Source: CAG-841 sp963614875 (GTDB lineage: Bacteria; Bacillota; Clostridia; Oscillospirales; CAG-272). Taken from it: a DNA stretch of 64,000 nt. Below, piece after piece: positions 18,401 to 26,500 of the stretch. The stretch covers positions 1-64,000 of the forward strand of contig CAVEFC010000002.1 of the NCBI GenBank assembly GCA_963614875.1, read 5' to 3'. A model generated the notes under the pieces. That model saw nothing but the letters and a program-made list of their open reading frames with translations. It was not told the DNA's origin and did not search any database. Position 1 is the stretch's first letter. Each line of letters begins with the position of its first letter. Made by a program: the position numbers and the translations under genes.

Positions 18401-19058
18401 ATGGATCTTCGGCGGCGACGGCTGGGCTTACGATATAGGCTTCGGCGGTCTTGACCACGTTCTTGCTTCCGGCGAAAACGTAAACGTTATGGTATTCGAT
18501 ACCGAGGTTTACTCCAACACCGGCGGTCAGGCATCTAAGGCAAGCCAGATGGGACAGGTTGCACAGTTCGCGGCAGCGGGCAAAGCCATAAAGAAGAAAA
18601 ATCTTGCGGAAATAGCTATGAGCTACGGTTATGTTTACGTTGCACAGGTTGCTATGGGCGCGGATATGAATCAGACTGTAAAGGCTATTTCGGAAGCGGA
18701 AGCTTACAACGGCCCTTCGCTTATCATCGGATATGCTCCCTGCGAAATGCACGGCCTCAAGGGCGGTATGAGCAACTGTCAGTCCGAAATGAAGAAGGCT
18801 GTTGACGCAGGCTACTGGCAGATGTTCCGCTTCAATCCCGCAAACGTTGCCGAGGGCAAGAATCCTCTTACGATAGACTCAAAAGAGCCCACAACCGACT
18901 ACATTGAGTTCATCAAGAGCGAAACACGTTACAGCAGACTTGTTCAGGCATTCCCCGAAAGAGCGGAGAAGCTCTTTGCGGAAGCAAGCGAGCTTGCAAA
19001 AGAGAAATATCGTCATCTTGTCGATCTCAAAAATATGTACGAAACGGAAGTAAAATAA
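15429..19058 (+). CDS. nifJ: Pyruvate:ferredoxin (flavodoxin) oxidoreductase
   Basis: A 1209-residue single-chain PFOR that converts pyruvate and CoA to acetyl-CoA, CO2 and reduced ferredoxin, central to clostridial fermentation. The N-terminal pyrimidine-binding domain shows YPITPSSPMAE. Two 4Fe-4S clusters appear as CIQCNQCSYVC near residue 695 and CMGCSLCVNVC near 752. A third cluster region contains SGSCAGCAET. The TPP-binding domain has GGDGWAYDIGFGGLDHV near 996 and a VYSNTGGQ segment. The true start is ATG 15429 (MARKMISMDGN) with CGGAGG 8 nt upstream; the open frame extends further 5' without a ribosome site. Codon use is noticeably more uniform than in its neighbours, as expected of a highly expressed gene. 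It is monocistronic, with its own terminator. Confidence 0.97.
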   Translation: MARKMISMDGNTAAAHVSYAFTEVAAIYPITPSSPMAENTDTWSAGGLKNIFGDKVKVVEMQSEAGAAGAVHGSLAAGALTTTYTASQGLLLMIPNMYKIAGELLPCVIHVSARCVASHALNIFGDHSDVYACRQTGFAMLAESNPQEIMDLGAVAHLSTIKGRVPFINFFDGFRTSHEIQKIEAWDYDDLKSMIDKDALAAFRARALNPEHPVLRGSAENGDIFFQHREACNEYYNALPAIVEEYMGKVNEKLGTNYQLFNYYGAPDADRVIIAMGSVCDVAEEVIDYMNAHGEKVGLVKVRLYRPFRADKLIAAIPETCKKIAVLDRTKEPGSLGEPLYLDVVTSLAQAGKSVKVVGGRYGLGSKDTPPASIFAVYENLAKDAPKNGFTIGITDDVTGLSLEEKPTPDTAPAGTIACKFWGLGGDGTVGANKNSIKIIGDHTDKYIQAYFQYDSKKTGGFTVSHLRFGDTPIKSPYYITKADFVACHNHAYLEQYDMVSDVKPGGVFLLDCPWTEAELDEKLPGSVKSYIANNNVNFYVIDATGTAMKLGNVKVKNTVLQSAFFSLAKVLPAEEAIEYMKKMAYKSYSKKGEAIVNLNYAAIDAGAGAAVKVNVPVDWKTAEKEAAKAPAEGKRADLVKFVNDIARPVNAMKGDSLPVSAFKDRADGTYPQGASAYDKRGVAVKVPVWHAENCIQCNQCSYVCPHAAIRPFAMSADEAAKAPACTKFTAKMMGKGCEDYKFTIAVSPLDCMGCSLCVNVCPTKPEKRALEMVLTETQLDQQPAFDYAVNNVTKKATPFADTTVKGSQFNQPLLQFSGSCAGCAETTYARLITQLFGEKMYISNATGCSSIWGGSAPSTPYTVNNESGHGPAWANSLFEDNAEHGLGMLTAVKHRRAHLADVVKALIAVEYCDADIKAAGAEWLEKMDTDESAEAGKKLVNACKEAVDPDLTGTQWEEAWLANGKKCPCEACTLAREVIESADMLAKKSVWIFGGDGWAYDIGFGGLDHVLASGENVNVMVFDTEVYSNTGGQASKASQMGQVAQFAAAGKAIKKKNLAEIAMSYGYVYVAQVAMGADMNQTVKAISEAEAYNGPSLIIGYAPCEMHGLKGGMSNCQSEMKKAVDAGYWQMFRFNPANVAEGKNPLTIDSKEPTTDYIEFIKSETRYSRLVQAFPERAEKLFAEASELAKEKYRHLVDLKNMYETEVK

Positions 19059-19070
19059 CAATCCGTTGAA

Positions 19071-19107
19071 AAAATGCTCCGGCAATATTCCTTGCCGGAG
19101 CATTTTT
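19071..19107 (+). terminator. nifJ terminator
   Basis: A strong hairpin: AATGCTCCGGCAA pairs with TTGCCGGAGCATT around a 6-nt loop, followed by a T-run at 19103-19107. It lies 12 nt after the nifJ stop. Confidence 0.92.
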
Positions 19108-19133
19108 ATATGCAAAAAATAGCCCGTTTGATG

Positions 19134-19162
19134 TTGACAAAGCAATTTCGCCGTGATATGAT
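19134..19162 (+). promoter_or_regulatory. Promoter for the ABC exporter/DUF1854/darA operon
   Basis: TTGACA (19134-19139), a 17-bp spacer ending TGA, and TATGAT (19157-19162), about 47 nt before the exporter start. This is a near-consensus primary sigma factor promoter with an extended -10. Confidence 0.85.
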
Positions 19163-19208
19163 ACAGTAAATTTATTAAAAACGGAAGCGAAAAAGAAAGG
19201 GACCCCGT

Positions 19209-21479
19209 ATGGATTTTATCTTACCGTTGGAAAATAAAAAACCGAGCGACGAAAAGCTTTTGACCTCGCTTACCGAAAAGCTTGCCGAAGGAGAGCGCGA
19301 GCTTTTCAGAATTGTGACCGACCTTTCTCCCGACGGAAATTACAGAGATTCCGTCGTGGAATTCACCGATAAAAATATTATTTCTGTCTGGCAGGACGGG
19401 GAGGGCGGTATCGAATCGCTGTCGGTTTCGTATGACGAAATCGACGGACTTTCGATAAAGCGTATGTACGGAAACGCTTTTCTGCTCGCGATAATGAAAA
19501 ACGGCAAAAAGGCGGAGCTTGCAAGAGCCACATATGCGGTAACGGCGCTTTTCAACGCGGCGGCGCTTTTCGCCGATAAAATCGTAGCCGGAATACCGAC
19601 AGACGAAGCCGTTGAAGGCGTTAAAACGGCTTATCGGAGCTTCTGCACCGTTTGTCCCAAATGCGGAAGAAATCTTGTCCGTCCGGGAGCGGACTGTCTT
19701 AACTGTGCGTCAAAGGGAAGAATAGTTTCCAAGCTTGCAAAATATGTAAAGCCCGAAATGAAGACGATAATCGTTTCGGTGATAATGTCGGTCGTCATAA
19801 CGGCGCTGAGCCTTGTTCCGCCTTATGTTACCAAAATGCTGGTTGACGACATCATTCCGGATAAAAACAAAAAAATGTTGTATATTATAGTTGCGTTCCT
19901 GTTCGGAACGTACCTTATGCAGTATCTGATAGGCGCGATAAGAGGCGCGCTTTTGCGTCGGGCGGGCGACAGCATCGTTGCCGCTCTGCGAAACGACGTT
20001 TTTGAAAAGGCACAGCATCTGCCGATGAAGTTTTACGACAAAACCTCAACAGGCTCCGTAATAAACCGTATAAGCAACGACACAAGCAACCTTCAGGCGT
20101 TTATACTCCGTATCACGCAGGAGGTTATCACTCAGCTGTTTCTGCTTGTCGGCATTGTTATAATAATGATAACAATGAACTGGAAGCTTTCGCTTCTTTC
20201 ACTCATTCCCGTGCCGTTTGTGGTTTATGCTTCAAATAAGTTCGGACAAAAGATACGTCCGTTTTATCGGCGCATATGGCGCAAATGGACGGCTGTTTCA
20301 TCCGTCCTTACGGATTCGATACCGTGCATAAGAGTTGTAAAATCGTTTTCGGGAGAAAAACGCGCGTCCCAAAGGCTTGAAAAACAGAACCGCGAATGGC
20401 TTAAGGTCAGCGTCAAAGCCGGAAAAATGTCAAGCATTTTCACGTCGGCTGTGTCGTTTGTGGTTGTCTGCGGCTCGCTTATAATATGGGACGTCGGCGG
20501 ATTTGAGGTTATCGAGGGCAACAGCGGAATATCGCTCGGTCTGCTTGTATCGTTTATCTCGTACACTTCGATGTTCTACGGTCCGGTAAACTTCTTTGCG
20601 GGACTCAACGATTCGTATCAGAGCGCGCTTACATCGGCTGAACGTGTTATGGATATTCTTGACGCGGAGCCCGAGCGCGACGACGGCAAGGGAAATATGC
20701 CCGAGTATATAAACGGCAGAGTGGAATTCCGCCATGTAAGCTTTTCATTTGATAAAACGAAAAACGTGCTTTCCGATATAAACCTTACGATAGAGCCTGG
20801 AGAGGCGGTCGGCATTGTCGGCACGACGGGCGCTGGCAAAACGACGCTTGTAAACCTTTTCCTGCGGTTTTATGACAATTACGACGGGCAGATACTGCTC
20901 GACGGAAGAGATATAAAATCAATTGATATGAGCTGGTTCCGTTCGAAGATAGGATACGTTCAGCAGGAAGCGATGATGTTTTCCGATACGATATTCAACA
21001 ACATAGCCTACGGCAAGCCAAATGCCGGAATAGAAGAGGTTATCAAGGCTGCGGATATAGCTAATGCGCACGAATTCATACTTCGCCATCCTGACGCATA
21101 CGATACGGTGCTCGGCGAGCGCGGCGTCGGACTTTCCGGCGGCGAAAGACAGAGAATATCAATTGCAAGAGCGATACTCAACAATCCCAGCGTGCTTATT
21201 TTCGACGAAGCGACGAGCGCCGTGGATTCGGAAACCGAAAAGCTTATTCAGGACGCGATAAACAACCTTGTAAAAGGCAGAACGACGCTGATGATAGCTC
21301 ACAGGCTTTCCACGCTTAAACAGGCGGACAAGATAGTTGTTATAGACAAAGGTCGCATACTTGAATTCGGCACGCCCGACGAGCTTATGGCAAAGAAGGG
21401 CAAGTATTATAAGCTTGTGAAGATACAGTCGATGGCGGAGAGCGTAAAGCTTGACAAGGAAAGAGAACATTTTGAGTAA
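19209..21479 (+). CDS. ABC exporter with N-terminal PH-like/zinc-ribbon extension
   Basis: A 756-residue half-transporter with fused membrane and ATPase domains, probably acting as a homodimer. Residues 1-145 are an unusual soluble extension of beta strands, followed by a zinc ribbon (Cys149, Cys152, Cys163, Cys166). The type I exporter membrane domain spans about 180-460 with six hydrophobic helices. The nucleotide-binding domain has GTTGAGKTT near 538, a Q-loop GYVQQEAMMF, LSGGERQR near 641, LIFDEATSAVD and an H-loop MIAHRLST. It resembles exporters that database annotation links to cyanophycin metabolism because they sit beside DUF1854 genes, as this one does. The cargo is unknown. The start is ATG 19209 behind AAAGGGA. 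The next gene begins 18 nt after its stop. Confidence 0.9.
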   Translation: MDFILPLENKKPSDEKLLTSLTEKLAEGERELFRIVTDLSPDGNYRDSVVEFTDKNIISVWQDGEGGIESLSVSYDEIDGLSIKRMYGNAFLLAIMKNGKKAELARATYAVTALFNAAALFADKIVAGIPTDEAVEGVKTAYRSFCTVCPKCGRNLVRPGADCLNCASKGRIVSKLAKYVKPEMKTIIVSVIMSVVITALSLVPPYVTKMLVDDIIPDKNKKMLYIIVAFLFGTYLMQYLIGAIRGALLRRAGDSIVAALRNDVFEKAQHLPMKFYDKTSTGSVINRISNDTSNLQAFILRITQEVITQLFLLVGIVIIMITMNWKLSLLSLIPVPFVVYASNKFGQKIRPFYRRIWRKWTAVSSVLTDSIPCIRVVKSFSGEKRASQRLEKQNREWLKVSVKAGKMSSIFTSAVSFVVVCGSLIIWDVGGFEVIEGNSGISLGLLVSFISYTSMFYGPVNFFAGLNDSYQSALTSAERVMDILDAEPERDDGKGNMPEYINGRVEFRHVSFSFDKTKNVLSDINLTIEPGEAVGIVGTTGAGKTTLVNLFLRFYDNYDGQILLDGRDIKSIDMSWFRSKIGYVQQEAMMFSDTIFNNIAYGKPNAGIEEVIKAADIANAHEFILRHPDAYDTVLGERGVGLSGGERQRISIARAILNNPSVLIFDEATSAVDSETEKLIQDAINNLVKGRTTLMIAHRLSTLKQADKIVVIDKGRILEFGTPDELMAKKGKYYKLVKIQSMAESVKLDKEREHFE

Positions 21480-21497
21480 CGGAGGGAGAAACAAAGA

Positions 21498-21986
21498 ATG
21501 ACAGGATTTTTTATAAACGGCGACGAAGCCCGCATAACAAGAACCGCAAACACAGCCGTCCGGCTTGAAATGTACGACGGAAGATGCTTTGAAAATCTTG
21601 AACCGATAAGACTTTTTCCCGTGTCCGGTATTACAAAATACATATCGCTTACGGACGAAAACGGAAAAGAGGTTGCGATAATCCGCGATCTTGACCGTCT
21701 TATGCCCGATTCCGCGGAGGCGGTGAAAAAATGCCTTGAATCGTATTATATCGTTCCGAAAATAAAAAAGATACTTTCCAGAGTGGAAAAGTACGGCAAC
21801 ATAACGTGGACGGTGGACACCGACAGAGGCAAGCACAGCTTTTCGATACTCAACACAAGCATAGACATAAAAACGCTGTATGACGGGAGAATACTCGTCC
21901 GCGACTCAAACGACAACCGTTATGAGATAGAGGACGTGCATAAGCTCGACAAGGACAGCCTGAATCTTTTGAAATTCGATATGTAG
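21498..21986 (+). CDS. DUF1854 family protein
   Basis: A 162-residue protein matching the DUF1854 pattern: an IRLFPVSGITKYISLTDE segment (usually written as PVR-FP), EVAIIRDLDRLMPDS, YYIVPKIKKILSRVEKYG, a WTVDTDRG core, then YEIEDVHKLDKDSLNLL. No signal peptide or membrane helix is visible, so it is probably cytoplasmic. In other bacteria DUF1854 genes pair with a fused ABC exporter and are annotated as cyanophycin-associated; no cyanophycin synthetase or cyanophycinase gene occurs here. It is tightly linked to the exporter gene and to the c-di-AMP receptor gene 10 nt downstream. GGAGGG lies upstream of ATG 21498. Function is unknown. Confidence 0.8.
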   Translation: MTGFFINGDEARITRTANTAVRLEMYDGRCFENLEPIRLFPVSGITKYISLTDENGKEVAIIRDLDRLMPDSAEAVKKCLESYYIVPKIKKILSRVEKYGNITWTVDTDRGKHSFSILNTSIDIKTLYDGRILVRDSNDNRYEIEDVHKLDKDSLNLLKFDM

Positions 21987-21996
21987 GAGGAAAACA

Positions 21997-22323
21997 ATGA
22001 AACTTGTAATTGCGGTGATCAACAACGACGACAGCAGAACGGCTATAACGGCGCTGACGGGAAGAGATTTTTTCGTTACTCAGCTTTCGACAACGGGTGG
22101 CTTTCTTATGGTTGGAAACACAACTCTTCTTATAGGCACGGAAAAGGAACGTCTGCCCGAGCTTAAAGAAATACTGAAAAAATACTGCGTGACACGCGAA
22201 AAGATAAATCCTTCGATCGAAGCGCTCGGACGCGGGATGCTCAATCACTCCGTTGAAGAAAAGGTGACGATAGGCGGCGCTGTAATGTTCACGCTTTCGG
22301 TGGACGAATTTGAAAAAATTTAA
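21997..22323 (+). CDS. darA: Cyclic-di-AMP receptor, PII-like (DarA/PstA)
   Basis: A 108-residue PII-like protein. The pattern MKLVIAVINNDDSRTAITAL, VTQLSTTGGFLMVGNTTLLIG and a LKEILKKYCVTRE segment matches the c-di-AMP-binding DarA/PstA family, in which the STGGFL and GNTT stretches form the nucleotide site. The family is trimeric and cytosolic; its downstream targets are largely unknown. It follows the DUF1854 gene by 10 nt with AGGAGG upstream of ATG 21997 and ends in a strong terminator. It is therefore the last gene of the exporter operon, which suggests that c-di-AMP sensing and this exporter are functionally linked. Confidence 0.92.
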   Translation: MKLVIAVINNDDSRTAITALTGRDFFVTQLSTTGGFLMVGNTTLLIGTEKERLPELKEILKKYCVTREKINPSIEALGRGMLNHSVEEKVTIGGAVMFTLSVDEFEKI

Positions 22324-22344
22324 GCGTCTGAAAAAATAAAAACA

Positions 22345-22384
22345 AAAACGGCAAAAGCGTTTCCGCGCCTTTGCCGTTTTTATT
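22345..22384. terminator. Bidirectional terminator between darA and the XRE gene
   Basis: AAACGGCAAAAGCG and CGCCTTTGCCGTTT form a stem with A-rich and T-rich flanks on both sides, so it can end the plus-strand darA operon and the convergent minus-strand regulator gene. Confidence 0.88.
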
Positions 22385-22394
22385 TGAAAAATAA

Positions 22395-22649
22395 TTATTG
22401 CTCCGTTTTGTTTTCGTTCATACGGCGCTCGACTTCTTCCGTCAGGGTGCTCATTTTTACGTCAAGTGCGGAGCAGATGAACCTTAAAGTCGCCTTTGAA
22501 GGCGTCCTTAATCCGCGTTCGATCTGGACTATCTGCTGTCTGCCCACGGCGGCAAAGCCGCTCAGAACTTCCATTGACATATTCTTCTTTTTACGATATT
22601 CGCAAATCACTTCGCCTAAAATTTTAGGATCGAGAGTCTGCTCTGACAT
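22395..22649 (-). CDS. XRE-type helix-turn-helix regulator
   Basis: An 84-residue single-domain Cro/C1 helix-turn-helix protein. The recognition region reads VICEYRKKKNMSMEVLSGFA, then VGRQQIVQIERG (the helix-turn-helix), followed by PSKATLRFICSALDVK. No effector domain is present. The C-terminal tail is charged. ATG 22649 has AAGGAGG 8 nt upstream. It probably binds DNA as a dimer; the target is not evident, but the adjacent microprotein gene upstream on the same strand is a candidate. Confidence 0.85.
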   Translation of the reverse strand: MSEQTLDPKILGEVICEYRKKKNMSMEVLSGFAAVGRQQIVQIERGLRTPSKATLRFICSALDVKMSTLTEEVERRMNENKTEQ

Positions 22650-22719
22650 GGGGTGTACCTCCTTGTTTTTATATATCTTTTTTTATTTTTTCCTCGGCAG
22701 AGCCGATATGCAAAACAAT

Positions 22720-22735
22720 CCCCGCTTGCGCGGGG
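22720..22735 (-). terminator. Hairpin after the microprotein gene
   Basis: CCCCGC-TTGC-GCGGGG forms a 6-bp GC stem 17 nt after the microprotein stop. On the minus strand it is followed by ATTGTTTTG, a weak T-run, so it is a probable but imperfect terminator. Confidence 0.5.
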
Positions 22736-22751
22736 ACCGTAAATTATCCCG

Positions 22752-22847
22752 TCATCTGTTGCAGCAGCAGAGAACCACGCAAGCTATGACAATAACCCAC
22801 AGACAGGTGTTGTTGCCATCAAAAAGATTGCAAAGACAGTTGTTCAT
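22752..22847 (-). CDS. 31-residue Cys-rich hydrophobic microprotein
   Basis: ATG 22847 to TGA 22754-22752 encodes 31 residues: MNNCLCNLFDGNN, then TCLWVIVIACVVLCCCNR. A GGGAGG Shine-Dalgarno lies about 7 nt upstream of the ATG, and a GC hairpin follows the stop. The second half is a membrane-length hydrophobic stretch, and seven residues are cysteine, three of them consecutive near the C-terminus. I recall similar tiny Cys-rich proteins in Clostridia but know no function. The ribosome site, stop and hairpin together make a real gene likely. Confidence 0.7.
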   Translation of the reverse strand: MNNCLCNLFDGNNTCLWVIVIACVVLCCCNR

Positions 22848-22967
22848 AAAATATCCTCCCTTCGCCGCTTTGCGGCAAATATGAATAATGATCCTGTGCG
22901 ACAGGTTGCTTTAAGTATTTCCCCCGTCTGATATTATTCTATGAGGATACTGTCGAAACGTGCCGGA

Positions 22968-23489
22968 TTATTTATTTTTCTTTTTCTCCGTTTCTATGGC
23001 GTAGCCGACAGTGAACGCTCCGAGCATTACGACGGTGTCAACGACAACCTCCACAACGTTTACAGCCACTACCTGATAAACAACGCTGCCGACTATGTTG
23101 AATACGCCGAAGCCCAGCGCAAATACGTCGGCAAGCTCTCCCGCGGAATCTCCTCCGCCGCAAACGGTGACAAGCTTAAGCACAAAATATGTGACAAGCG
23201 ATATTATCGGCACCGCGTGCGCTGCGAGCGTTGCGCTGAGCATTCCCACGCGATGCCTTGCGGCAAATGCTCCGCAGGCTCCCCACGCGTACAGCGCGCC
23301 GGCGACTATAAGCGCGCTGATCACGGAAAGCTCGCTTACGTTCTGTTGACCGAGCGGAGTCCATATCGGAACAGAACCGAGATAAATGAATTTGTCCGGC
23401 AGCATAAGCAATGCAATGTAGATTGCTATCGATATCAGCGGCACAAGCGCCGTAAGATAGGCGACGTTGAATTTCTTTTCTTTTTTCAT
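22968..23489 (-). CDS. Hypothetical multi-pass membrane protein
   Basis: A 173-residue protein with about four or five hydrophobic helices: VAYLTALVPLISIAIYIALL, a VISALIVAGALYAWGACGAF segment, SATLAAHAVPIISLVTYFVL, and two later ones covering VFNIVGSVVYQVVAVNVVEV and DTVVMLGAFTVGYAI. It ends in a Lys-rich cytoplasmic tail. I do not recognise a family. ATG 23489 is chosen because AAAGGA lies 5 nt upstream; the alternative ATG at 23504 overlaps the addA stop as ATGA. It follows addA on the same strand and is probably co-transcribed, but no functional tie is apparent. Confidence 0.7.
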   Translation of the reverse strand: MKKEKKFNVAYLTALVPLISIAIYIALLMLPDKFIYLGSVPIWTPLGQQNVSELSVISALIVAGALYAWGACGAFAARHRVGMLSATLAAHAVPIISLVTYFVLKLVTVCGGGDSAGELADVFALGFGVFNIVGSVVYQVVAVNVVEVVVDTVVMLGAFTVGYAIETEKKKNK

Positions 23490-23500
23490 TTTGTTTCCTT

Positions 23501-26500
23501 TCATATCTCGACCGTTCCGTCGAGTGCAAAAGAGTAGATGTATGTGTGATCGGGAAGCTTTCCGAAAAGCTCGCGGCAGGCGTATTTATAATAGCCGAGC
23601 TGACGGCTGTGGCGTTGTGCGAGCGCTTTTTTTATTTCTTCTCTGTCCGTTCCGGCGGGGAAGAAATCCGTTTTGTAGTCTATGAGTATCAGCTCGCCGC
23701 TTTTGGTTTTCGCGGCGCAGTCTATAACGCCCTGAACCATAAGACGTTCACCCTTCAGCGCTTCTTTTGTCCTTTCGTCCTGAGAAAAGCTTTCGGCAGG
23801 ATAAAAAATTATAAAGCGTTTTTCTCTGTAAAGCGCCTCGGCGTCGCGCATAAGAGCCGCCAGAGGCGATGAAAAGAACTTTTCGAGCTTTCGCACGTTC
23901 AGCTTTTCGCTGTCGCCGGAAAACAGAAATTTGTTTTCGGTCAGCCGCTTTATCTCGGCTCTTACGCCGGATTTATCTACATAGCCGAAATCAAAGAATT
24001 GCATAAACGTATGCATCGCCGTGCCGCGCGAAGCGCCGCTGTCGCTCTCGCCCGCGATAAACACGGGAACGGCAGGCTCGGACGGAGCGGTCGGGGAAGC
24101 TATTGTCGCCGCGTCGTCCTTTTCGTCGAGAACGTCGGGGAACAGCCTTGAAACCGAAAGCTTTGAGGGGATTTTGCTCAGAAGTCCGTGCGGATAGACA
24201 AAATCAAGCCTTTTTTCCGCAAGATATCGCCCCTCGGCGTATGTGCCTGCGGTTTTTTCTTCTGCTTTTGCCTGCGGTCTTTTCGCTTCGACGGGCTCCG
24301 TTACAAAATCAATCGAGCAAAGCTCGGGATTTGCCGAAAGCCCCGTGCAGAGCAGATCGAGCATCGAATTGCATTTTTTTCTCGCATACGATGAAAAAAC
24401 GCTTCTGCGGAGGTTACATTCCGAGGCGGAATCCGTAAAATCGTATTTTTTTGCGTTTTTTTCGTCGCAGCTGCCGGTTATCACAAGACGTCGCTTTGCG
24501 CGCGTGAGCGCAACGTAAAGCAGTCTGCATTTTTCTTCGCTCTGGCGAAACGCCTGAATTTCCGTCGCCGCGCGGCGCATCGGAGTGTCAATTCTTTTCG
24601 CGTCCTCGTATATTTTCGGCGCGAGCGGTATTCCGCGGACAGCCGCGGCGTTTGTCTTTGAGGAATCGCGGTTGAACATCCGCGCCGTATCGCAGAAGAA
24701 CACCGTGTCGAATTCAAGACCTTTCGAGCCGTGAACCGTCATTATTCTTACGGCGTCGGCTCCTCCGCCGAAGCCAGACATATCGACCTTCGAGTCCGTG
24801 TCTATAAGCTCGTCGATAAACGATATGAACGCATAAAGTCCGCGGCTTCCACCGCTTTCAAAGCTGCGCGCATAATCGTAAAGACGGCGCAGATTTGTGC
24901 TTACGCTTGCCTTGTCGCCTCCGCACAGAGCCATAATTTTTGTCCTTGAATAAACCTCGCGGACAAGCTCTCCGCAGGTGCATATTTTGGCGCGACTGCG
25001 GAACCTCTCGTGGTCGGAAAGAAATCTTTTGCCCTTTGCAAAGCCCGTTTCCTTTGTAAACGCTTTCAGCGCGGAGTAAAGCGAGCCTGTTTTTTTGAAG
25101 CGTCTTATGTATATCAGCTCGTCAAGCGTCACGTCGTAGAGTGGACTTTTGAGCGTCGCGGCGAGATAAACGTCGCGCGAGGGGTTGTCTATCGTATTTA
25201 GAAGCGAGAGCGCAACAAGCACCTCGGGACTCTGAAAGAATTCCTTTGCCGTTCCGTTGCGGCAGGGAACGCCGCGCTTTTCAAGCTCGGAGGCTATGTC
25301 CGAGGCGCACGCTCCCGTCGGAATAAGCACGGCGATATCGCCGGCTTTCACCTCTCCCGACGAAATCAGCGCCGATATTTTTTCCGCCGCGACGGAAGCT
25401 TCCGTAAGCGAGGGCTTTTCGTCCGATCTGCATACTATGTGCATTTCGGGAAGAGGAGCTGACAGCTCTTTTTTTCCGCATACGAGCTTTTCGTCCTCGC
25501 CGTATAAGATTTTGCCGTCCGTATTCATAATCGCCGAAAAAACGGCGTTTGTAAGGTTTATCACTTTATCTGCCGAACGGAAATTTTCCGAAAGAAAAAG
25601 CTTTGCGGCTTTGTCGCCCTGATGCTCGCCGTATTTTTTCCGGCTGCCAAGCTGCGCTTTGAATATCGAAGGCTCGGCGCCGCGGAAATCGTAAATGCTC
25701 TGTTTTATATCGCCCACGGTAAAGAGGTTGTCCTCTCTTGCGATGAGCGTGAATATCTTGTTCTGAAGCTCGTTTGTGTCCTGATATTCGTCTATGTAAA
25801 CCTCGTCGAAGCGCGACGATATTTCCCCTGCCGCCGCGCTCTGACAGTCGTTTTCGGCATCGTACAGCAGATTCAGCGCAATGCGTTCGATGTCCGAAAA
25901 GCCGAGCATATGCCGGCGCTTTTTTTCGTCCGAAAGGCGACGGTCGTATTCTCTGAAAAATTTTATAAGGTCGCTCTGAATGCTTTCCGTTCCGGAAATT
26001 GCTTTTTTCAGCGCGTCGTCAGTGCAGGAAAAATAGTTTTTGCGAAGCTCCGCAAGCTCCTTTTTGAATTTGCCGCGGACGCTTTTGAAATATTCAAGCT
26101 CGGGAGTTTTGAACTGCGTCTTTACCTGTCCGCATTTTACAATGCGCGATTCAAAATCGGAAAGATATTCCTTTATATCCTCATACGGCGCACCCAGAAG
26201 AAGCTTGTTGTAAAGAATTCTGCAGATATCATAATCGGCTTCAAAGGCGGCTTCCCAGCCCGAAGTGCCCTCGCTTGCGCGGATTGTTTTCAGCGCGGTA
26301 TCGAAAAAGCGCATATAATATCCGGCAAGTCCCGCGGCGATATCATATATTGCTTTTCCCCAGAAGGAAAGATGAAATTCCGTGCTTTCGGGCGGATTTT
26401 TTATCGCTTTTTCTCTGTTTACGCAGCTGCAGTAAAAATCGTGAAGCTTTACCGCCACCGGTGCAAGAGCGCTGTCCGACGACGGCGAGCCGAGCGTGTC

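Noticed and set aside
15429..19058. nifJ considered as evidence for nitrogen fixation
   Set aside because: PFOR is a general fermentation enzyme in Clostridia, and no nifHDK or related gene is present.
19209..21986. Cyanophycin metabolism as the role of the exporter/DUF1854 pair
   Set aside because: No cyanophycin synthetase or cyanophycinase is visible in the window; kept only as a comparison from other bacteria.
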